Both the position numbers and the translations under genes were made by a program. This document shows, one piece after another, positions 56,655-64,000 of a stretch of DNA of 64,000 nt. Source of the stretch: Cylicocyclus nassatus (lineage: Eukaryota > Nematoda > Chromadorea > Rhabditida > Strongylidae); the NCBI GenBank assembly GCA_958299035.1, contig CATQJL010000223.1, forward strand, positions 49,892,302-49,956,301, given 5' to 3'. A model generated the notes under the pieces. It did not search any database. It was not told the DNA's origin and saw only the letters and a list, made by a program, of their open reading frames with translations. Position 1 is the stretch's first letter. Each line of letters starts with the position of its first letter.

Positions 56655-56886
56655 ATGGCGTCCTTCAAATTTCTTTTGATAACTCTCCTTGCGTTAATGT
56701 TCATCTGCAGCACTTCTGGTAAGTTTCAGAATCGGCCTAGCCTGACTAAACCTCCATATGCTTTCAGTGGAAGCAAAACCTAGACACCATCATCCTAGGC
56801 CAAGGCCGCCTCACCATAAGCCAATCCGTCACCATCTTCCCAAGCCACATCGTCCGAAGCCTCACCATAGGCGCCATCGCTTTTAG
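56655..56886 (+). CDS. Secreted His/Pro/Arg-rich cationic peptide (type 1, right arm)
   Basis: Exons 56655-56718 and 56768-56886, 49-nt intron (GTAAG...TTTCAG). 60 residues, the same as 44099-44330: MASFKFLLIT signal, VEAKPR, PIRHHLPKPHRPKP, RRHRF end. TATATAAG is at 56598-56605, 57 bp before the ATG. AATAAA lies in the shared 3' flank near 56979. The 5' flank carries CTTCCAG about 10 bases before the ATG, which could act as a trans-splice acceptor in a nematode, though the equivalent base is not AG in every copy. Confidence 0.75.
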
Positions 56887-57233
56887 CTCAAACATCTTCC
56901 TGTGATACATTTGATGGACTACTTTGCTGCATGATTGACTTCGAAAGTGGCAGAGTATTTGTACCATAATGAGTGTTGAATAAAGTGTTTCAAAAGTTTC
57001 CAGTCTACATGGTTAGATGCACTCGTCACTTTCAAAACTTTTTACCGTTCAAATAGAAAGTTCTTGAAGGTTTGTATAACGGTCATTTTGGTCTTGACTT
57101 TTATGAGATTGTTGTTAATGAAGTATGTGAAGATAAGTGCAGGCAAACACAAGCTTCCGTAAGCTCGTTACTCGCCCTATAAAGTATATCAAATAAAGGA
57201 CGGCATTCTGATATCCTCTGATGCGCCTAATGC

Positions 57234-57428
57234 TCCGGGCAGACTTCACGCGATTTGATCGTCGACTGAATCGCCGACATTTCCAATCATTTTCATCTCA
57301 CATTCAAAAATTTCGGGTTGGAAAAGTATCACAACCGAAATGCAAGTTGATCGGCATGGAATGATGTTGTAATAGTTGTCTCGTCGCGATTCAGTCGCGA
57401 CGATCAAATCGCGTGAAGTCTGCCCGGG
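57234..57428. mobile_element. Mutator-like TIR element (right arm)
   Basis: Mirror copy of 43555-43751, flanked by GCCTAATGC (57225-57233) and GCCTAAGGC (57429-57437). Confidence 0.6.
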
Positions 57429-57681
57429 GCCTAAGGCATTCCACTTCAAAGTGGAAGAGGCAGGATTGCAACAAATGGGCAACAAAGGCAACAAATAAAC
57501 AACAACAACAAGGCAACAGGCAACACAGGCAAGAGATAAATAAATAGTATTTCTACCATCATTGTTTATGTTTCGCCTCTACCCTTATACAGGGTAACAT
57601 GTAAATTTGAAACCACTCCTGAGGCTCTCCGGTAGGGAAGAGTGGTTAGTAACATTGAAAGAAAATATTTTGCTTTATATA

Positions 57682-58402
57682 TTAGGTCATTCCGAAAAAA
57701 ATTTCGCTTTTTTCAAACGGACGCATGTGATAGAACAAAGATTTCTAAAAGATCTTGGTAGCATTCAATGCAAGATTTCATTCTCTTTCTAACGGTTATA
57801 AAATTATTGCAGACAGTCAATGAGCTTCTGGAAAATTACGAAAGTCTGCGATCCATGCTTTTTGAGATGTCAATTTTTCTAAATTTGTATATCGATCTTC
57901 CGAGGGAATCCAAGTAACGATTTGATAGAGCAAACCCTACAGGGTAGAATCCATTTTTTTTTTCTCCTTCACATAACTTCTCAAAATTTTTTAATAGAAT
58001 TTTGATTGATGCTACCAATTTCCATTCTTGGTCAACTCAAACATCGTAGAACATCAAACGCTTAGCAGCTCGACATTCGATTCAGCTTGTTCTCCTCTTT
58101 CTAATGGATGCTTTTTTTCCCTTCCGTGGAGTTTTCGCATATAAAATCATCATAAATCATATTTTCGAACGCGTTCCGGGCTGCACCCGGAAAAATCGCA
58201 ATTAGATATTTCCATTCCGTAAACTTTCATTCGCTTTGCAAAATTAGTGCAAAATCATAATATCATCTCGGAAGTTCCAAATTCCGATGATTTATCGGTG
58301 TTTGATGCGAATGTGGCTACGGTAGGCCTGTCAAAATTCGATGGTTTTGATGATAGATGTTTTGAGAAATTACTGCAAGTTATAAAAGCGAGAAAAAAGT
58401 TA
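57682..58402. mobile_element. Partial TTAGG...TTCCGAAA MITE (right arm)
   Basis: Starts TTAGGTCATTCCGAAA and runs to about 58402, where it meets a short piece of the TTAGGTCGGCACGAAAG MITE. Mirror of 42575-43301. Confidence 0.7.
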
Positions 58403-59165
58403 CATATATTAGGTCGGCACGAAAGTTCTGTTGCACCATTTTCAAAATTTCTTCACAACTTATTTCGTAGCTAAAGATACAGTGGATATTTTGGAGCATT
58501 TCGACGCACACAATGTAGAGGAGACTTTCAGCTATCAAATCGTAGTCGTTGCGTCTGTCAGATACTGTTCTTTCGAAAACGCAAAATAAAAATTTGTGAA
58601 CACTACTTGCGTGCCAGTGGCCATTTTCTTCAAAATAAATTTGAAAGCTATAGGAGCATACTAGGCACTGAATTTTGGCCTATGTTCTTTCCATGAGTCT
58701 TCTACGCAAGCATGTACCTGAATTCGATCGATCAATTAGTCTCAATACTTTTCAGATTATGATTTTTCGCTCCTCTTCGCGAAATCGCATTCAGATTTTC
58801 AGTATAAGAGTACATTTGACTTCATTTAAAATTCCAAAATTTTTTCCTGAACACTGCAAAAAAATTTTTTCTTTGTAGTACGTTGTAGCCAATAGCCTGC
58901 TCTGTAACACCGCACATTTGCCTGGTGAAAGAAACAGTTATCGTGAAGGCGTACGAATTTCATCACGACTGTCTGCGTGCCATGACAGGCGCACTCGCCA
59001 AGATTTCGAAGGGCTGCCTTCAGAAGAGGCAACCTTACAATTTGAGAGAACCGCTATATTTTTAAGGGTTCGATTTATGTGTGCACCGAACTTTTTGTTC
59101 CTAGGCACCTTCCTTCTGATTTTATCTGAAAAAGTACTAGGCTCCCAGACTTTTGCCCAACCCTG
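58403..59165. mobile_element. Two truncated elements fused by a deletion
   Basis: About 58403-58451 is the tip of the 697-bp mariner-type MITE. It is joined at 'caaaatttc|ttcacaac' to the interior of the CAGGGTTGGGC element, which continues to its end at 59165. The left arm still has the intervening 2.7 kb (39842-42530). Confidence 0.75.
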
Positions 59166-59337
59166 TATAAAGTTATCATTAGAATTATCGGCCTCAACGA
59201 TTTTGCCGCTATTTGCAAGTAAGAGTGACGGGGCTGGAAGCTTTTACATTTGGTAAGTCAATATCCTGATAACGACAGTGGAGGGAGAGTTCGCGTATAA
59301 AAATGGAATGAGAAAGGAAATTGTTGTACAGAATTAA

Positions 59338-59853
59338 CCCTTTCGGACCTGGTGGTGGCAATTGCCACCATCAACTCAGAGATCTACTGAACTGGCGCAA
59401 GAACATTATTAAACTACTCATTGCTCTCAGACGCTTCATATAGCCTTTGCCTTCCAAATGTAGCTTCGAGACCGGGTGTTCATTTGCTTCTCTGTCAATA
59501 ATATGTACATTTCTGTAAACAAGTGGATTTCAACCAATCAATAATTTGCACCGGCTTGAGCACCGTTTCAGTATCTCGTTTATTAGCCAAAAAATATTCA
59601 TGATATTATCATAATGTTTTAGTACGATGTTGAGCAAATGTAACTGTTAACTGTTTGCGGGTCCACATGTATCGCGGGAGATTTGAAAATCCAAAATAAA
59701 CGCAAAACCAAAAAACTGAAAAATCAAAAAGAAATAGTTCATAAGGTTAAGCAGACTCCAAACTCCGCTATAATGTTATTCATATGGTAATAACTAAAAA
59801 ACAATAGGAGAGAGGCTTCTCGGCTCACTCGCAAAAACTCAGGTCCGAAAGGG
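59338..59853. mobile_element. 516-bp piggyBac-like MITE (right arm)
   Basis: Mirror of 38441-38956, with TTAA at 59334-59337 and 59854-59857. Confidence 0.85.
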
Positions 59854-60431
59854 TTAAGCACTGAGAATCTTTTTCATAGTATCTGACAGGGCTAGGCGTG
59901 ACCGGTGTGTCAGCTGGCGCTCGTACAATCTTGGATGGAATTCTGTGGCAGCTCGCTGCGAATTGGCAGGTGCCTGAAGCGCACGTGTGGCCTTCCGTTC
60001 AGCCTACTTGATCTAACACCAATTATGTATTGATTGCAAGGGAAACGAAACAAGACAAACGTATGCGAAAAAACGGCTACGTAAGTCCCTGAAGCAGTTT
60101 CACAGAACTTATTGTAAAGGATTTCAGCGGCAGAAAAGATAGATGACAGAAAGAAGAATTTTTTGACAAATCAACACTCTCTTAAGTAGCCGCCTCTCAA
60201 TTACCATTCGATAATTGATTATCATCGAAAAAAATATCTACTTAGCCGTGGAACGTTGACCTCAACTCGATAAAATACAATGTTTGATAATACTAAGCCA
60301 TGACATGACAATTTCAGCTGCTACTACACGGTTGCTCGCGGTCGTTTGCACTATGTTTAATTGTACTTTATAGCAACAGTTTTATAAGCTTATCCAAATC
60401 AAAGAGATAATCACGCAGACTTCGCAAGCTA

Positions 60432-60641
60432 CAGTCTGCCCCAATCCTAACCAGGCCAAAATTGGCATGGCGGGATTCCGCGTCGCTAGGGTTTCGCGGT
60501 CACGCCCACGGCCTGCTTCTCAACTCTCTCTTCAATCCTTGTGCTCTCTCTGACAGCGCGCATATGCAGCGCAGACCGTTAGCGCTGCGAGCGCGCAAAT
60601 TTACGCCGACGGTTAGGCCTGATCCCGATTGGAGCAGACTG
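60432..60641. mobile_element. 210-bp TIR element (right arm)
   Basis: Mirror of 37653-37862, TA on both sides. Confidence 0.8.
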
Positions 60642-60801
60642 TATCTCGATTTAAACTGTAAAAATGCGGACGCACAAAAAGCAGAAACCAATTTCAAATT
60701 GCTTTATCCAGCTATTAGTATAACACAAATACTCTACCAATTCGAAGTCAATCATGCAGCAAAATGTCTGTCAAATTTGTCAAAGTTAGATGCTTGAGGT
60801 A

Positions 60802-61034
60802 CTATCGATGGCGCCCGATTTTGTGGTGAGGCTTTGGACGATGGATTGGCTTAGGAGGATGGTGATGTATCAGTTTTGAAGGCGGCTTGGTTTAGGATGA
60901 TGGTGTCTGGGTTTTGCTTTTACTGAAAGTTTACGAAGGTCTAGTCGAGGATGTATTGATATCACAACTTACCAGAAGTGCTGCAGATGAACATTAACGC
61001 AGGAAGGTATCAGAGGGAATTTGAAGAACGCCAT
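60802..61034 (-). pseudogene. His/Pro-rich secreted-peptide pseudogene (right arm)
   Basis: Mirror of 37260-37492 with the same length (233 bp) and the same frameshifts in both exons, so it was already broken before the palindrome formed, or has been homogenised since. Confidence 0.8.
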
Positions 61035-61859
61035 GTATCAATGAAGCCTCGAATTTGCATGCAGTCATGGCGCTGGGAAGGCTGACGTAATAAGTTGAGA
61101 GAAATTTCATCTGTCTGGATGCTTGCAATACAAAAGAAATGCGGTAAGATTGTGATTGTGTAGAGATGCTCGTTAAGACCTCTAAAAAAGCGCGCTGATT
61201 ACATTAGATAATTGAACAACGAGAGCACATGGTGATGAAACAAAAAATGTGAAAGTTATTGCGCTAAACATTTTGCGATAATCTTACCTTCAACGCTGAA
61301 AAAGCAATTGAAAAAAATTTTTTTTGCACTTCACAATTTCTCGCAGTGTAATCCTCAGACTTACAATCCTAAACAAAAAAGGCTCTAACTTGATCCGCTC
61401 ACAGCCTGCTAAAATACGTCTCTGCAACCATTCGGCCGCATCATCGAGCTGCAGGCGTTAAACGACAGCTCTGTTACATTTTGTACATCGCCGCATTATC
61501 ATGTAACAAATCAGACGGTGTCATAAGTCACCTCTCGTTATGCAAATTCTTATTTTTAAGGAGTTTGCCAGAAAGAATTAATATTGAATTCTTTCTATTT
61601 TCTGTTCATTGTGGTCATCGGTGATGAAAAACAGAAACAAATATGTAACAATCACTTTGACACTTGTTTGTTACGACATCGTATTCGCTCATTGTGAATC
61701 ATGCAACTTTCTCGCATTTTTCACGAGCATCACCGTGAAGGCCAAAAATTATATTTTTCTCTTGCTTTACACGTTTCCATGTTCGACCTATCTTAACTTT
61801 TTCTCAAAGCAGTGAGTTGATGTATAAATATATGTGCGAGTTTGAGACTTCATTGATTC

Positions 61860-61955
61860 ATGGCATCCTTCAAACTTCTTCTGATAACACTTCTTGCTTC
61901 ATTACTCGGCAGAGTAGAAAGTGGCAGAGTATTTGTATACCATAATGAGTGTTGA
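61860..61955 (+). CDS. Remodelled secreted-peptide gene (right arm copy)
   Basis: 31-codon frame as at 36339-36434: MASFKLLLITLLASLLGRVE...HNEC, TGA overlapping AATAAA. Head to head with the pseudogene at 60802-61034. Confidence 0.5.
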   Translation: MASFKLLLITLLASLLGRVESGRVFVYHNEC

Positions 61956-62172
61956 ATAAATTGCAAAAGTTTGCGGTCTAAATGGTTACATGCACTCATC
62001 ACTTTCAGAACTTTTTACCGTTCAAATAGAAAGTTCTTGAAGGTTTGTATGATGGCCATTTTGGTCTGAAAAATTCTATGAGATTGTTGTTGATGGAGTA
62101 TGTTAAGATAAGTGCAGGCAAACACAAGCTTCTTAAGCCCGTTTGAAAGCTGCGAATGTGATACTCGCTCTA

Positions 62173-63255
62173 TCTTATATATAAAGCTGAATGTCTGTAG
62201 GTCTGTATGTATGTCTGTATGTATGTCTGTATGTATGTACGTATGTTCCGAATAGAAAAATCCATTTCTGAACCGATCGGGACCAAACTTGGCACACATA
62301 CACTTCGGGCCCCGGCGGGTGTCATAGGCTACTTTTCGTCATCGATCGATATCGATTTTATCGATTTTTATCGATTTTTTTGCTGAGTTCACCTACGGGG
62401 CTGGGAGTTGGCACAGGGGGGTAATCGAGCATGGGGATTCCGAATACAATATTGAATTTCAGGATTATCGATTACTTTTATCGATTTTATCGATTTTTTT
62501 GCAAAGTTTGAGCTACGGGGCTGGGACTTGGCACAGGGGGGTAGTCGAGCATGGGGATTCCGAATACAATATTGGTTTTCAGGATTATCGATTACTTTTA
62601 TCGATTTTATCGATTTTTTTGCAAAGTTTGAGGAAAACCTAGGGGGCTTGGAGTTGGCACAGGGGGGTAATCGAGCATGCTGATCATCCCCAAGGGGGGT
62701 GATCAGCATGCTCGATTACACCCCTGTGCCAAATTCCAGCCCCCTAGCTCAAATTTTCAAAAAATCGATAAAATCGATAAAAGTAATGGACGATCTTGAA
62801 AACTAATACTGTATTCGTAATCTGCATGCTCGATTACCCCCCTGTGCAAACTCCCAGCCCCGCAGGTCAAACTTTACAAAAAAAATCGATAAAATCGATA
62901 AAAGTAATGGACGATCCTGAAAACTAATAATGTGTTCGTAATCAGCATGCTCGATTACCCCCCTGTGCAAAATCCCAGCCTCGCATGTCAAAATTTACAA
63001 GAACTCGATAAAATCACTAAAAGTAATCGATAATTCTGAAAACTAATATTGTATTCGGAATCCCCATGCTCACTTCCCCTTCCCCCCTTGTGCCAACTCC
63101 TAGCCCTGTAGGTAAACTCTGCAAAAAAAATCGATAAAAATAGGTAAAATCGACATCGATCGATAATGAAAAGTGGACTGTGACACCCGCCGGGGCCCGA
63201 AGTGTATGTGTGCCAAGTTTGGTCCGAATACGGCGGAGCCGGGTAAGCCAGCTAG
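62173..63255 (+). mobile_element. Non-autonomous Helitron (right arm)
   Basis: Starts TCTTATATATAAAGCTGAAT after 'cgctcta' and ends GCCAGCTAG before 'taaagta'. The 3' hairpin CGGCGGAGCCG is present. One 120-bp unit shorter than the copy at 34920-36121. Confidence 0.85.
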
Positions 63256-63906
63256 TAAAGTAAATAAAGGACGGCATTCTGATACCCTCTGATGCGCCGA
63301 AAGCATTCCACTTCAAAGTCGAAGAGGCAATATGCGTGCGAGCCTTTGCACTGACTTCCTGGCGCCTATTGATTGTCGCTGCTTATTATCTTATGTTACC
63401 TTGGTACCAATTCATCGAGTAGGATGGAGGGCTTGGAGGCTCATGAACGGGATCGTCCGACCTGCCGTTTCATAACACTACGTCACTCTCTGCTGTTAGC
63501 ATATGTTAAGGAATGAATATACAGGGTGGCCAGGTAAATATGGGCTTTACAACATCTGATGTATCTTTTTCCCAAAATATTCCATCATGATGTCTGTACG
63601 CCTGTAGCTCATGGACATCCTCGATACTAGATGTATGAGAATAGCGCGAACTGATGATTTCTAGTACAAACGAGACTCTGTCTGTCTCCACTTGAAAGGC
63701 GCTGCGGCGTGGTCAATCAGCACCATGTTTATAGTACCGTATTTTGCTTTGGAGAAGAGAATTTACTGCTGATATGGCACTATGTTATTCCTTAGATTAT
63801 GCTCTACAAAACCTCATACTTCAAAAATAATTGGATTCGTAGGCGGATATCGCCACGGGTTCGCAACGGGTACATTCTTCACACAGCATTTTTTGACGCA
63901 TTTACT

Positions 63907-63990
63907 TCAAATAAACTGCTGAAACCTGCGCGCATGTGCAGAAGCCCAGCTTTGTAGGAGTAACACAATAACAAGTTGACGACGGGCCAT
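63907..63990 (-). CDS. Possible short frame with signal-peptide-like start (right arm)
   Basis: Mirror of 34185-34268, the same 27 codons (MARRQLVIVLLLQSWASAHA...). No partner exon is visible; weak support. Confidence 0.25.
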   Translation of the reverse strand: MARRQLVIVLLLQSWASAHARRFQQFI

Positions 63991-64000
63991 TTTTTGAGGT

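Larger units (their letters stand above)
52140..64000. repeat. Large palindrome, right arm (continues past the window)
   Basis: Inverted match to 34175-49710, containing mirrored copies of the peptide genes, Helitron, piggyBac-like element and other repeats. It lacks about 2.7 kb equivalent to roughly 39842-42530 and one 120-bp unit of the Helitron array. Confidence 0.9.

Overview
The window reads as repeat-rich nuclear DNA of an animal, most likely a chromadorean (rhabditid-type) nematode. The evidence is very short introns (48-57 nt) ending in TTTCAG/TTGCAG-like acceptors, an exon set for a rhomboid protease, terminal repeats starting CAGTGCTGGCC as in nematode Tc1 elements, and dense mariner/Tc1-type palindromic MITEs. 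There is no operon-like or prokaryotic gene organisation. Most long open frames here are shadows inside repeats, and the real genes are small and spliced.

The main content is a multicopy family of two-exon genes for 60-61-residue secreted peptides. Exon 1 encodes a 21-residue signal sequence (MASFKFLLITLLALMF...). After a 49- or 53-nt intron, exon 2 encodes a His/Pro/Arg/Lys-rich tail (blocks such as HHHPRPRPPHHKPI) ending RRHRF or RHRW. I count nine intact genes: 8296-8527(-), 10192-10430(+), 18467-18705(-), 22690-22928(+), 26930-27164(-), 44099-44330(-), 45999-46237(+), 54750-54988(-), 56655-56886(+). There are also broken or remodelled relatives at 27-122, 36339-36434, 37260-37492, 49583-49957, 52145-52208, 60802-61034 and 61860-61955. 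The intact genes sit as head-to-head pairs around a shared spacer of about 1.66 kb, split by later insertions in two pairs. Composition suggests a cationic antimicrobial or metal-binding secreted peptide; I do not recognise a named family.

Layout. 1-11.2 kb is one copy of a cassette (remnant peptide gene, repeats, divergent peptide pair). 11.2-18.3 kb is mostly single-copy and holds the 3' part of a rhomboid gene with a frameshift, plus a transposon carrying a CENP-B/Tc5-type DNA-binding protein. 18.3-30.7 kb holds two more divergent peptide pairs, both interrupted by insertions, inside a smaller inverted repeat (22.4-23.8 / 26.0-27.5 kb). 30.7-34.2 kb is tandem and dispersed repeats. 34.2-49.7 kb and 52.1-64.0 kb are the arms of a very large palindrome around a spacer of about 2.4 kb; each arm carries the cassette also seen at 1-11 kb, and the right arm runs off the window.

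Because the cassette is present three times, several mobile elements can be defined by filled versus empty sites inside the window: a Helitron inserted between A and T, a TTAA-flanked piggyBac-like element, a 9-bp-TSD Mutator-like element, and a TA-flanked mariner-like element. Functional assignments for the peptides and classifications of non-autonomous elements are inference from sequence pattern only.
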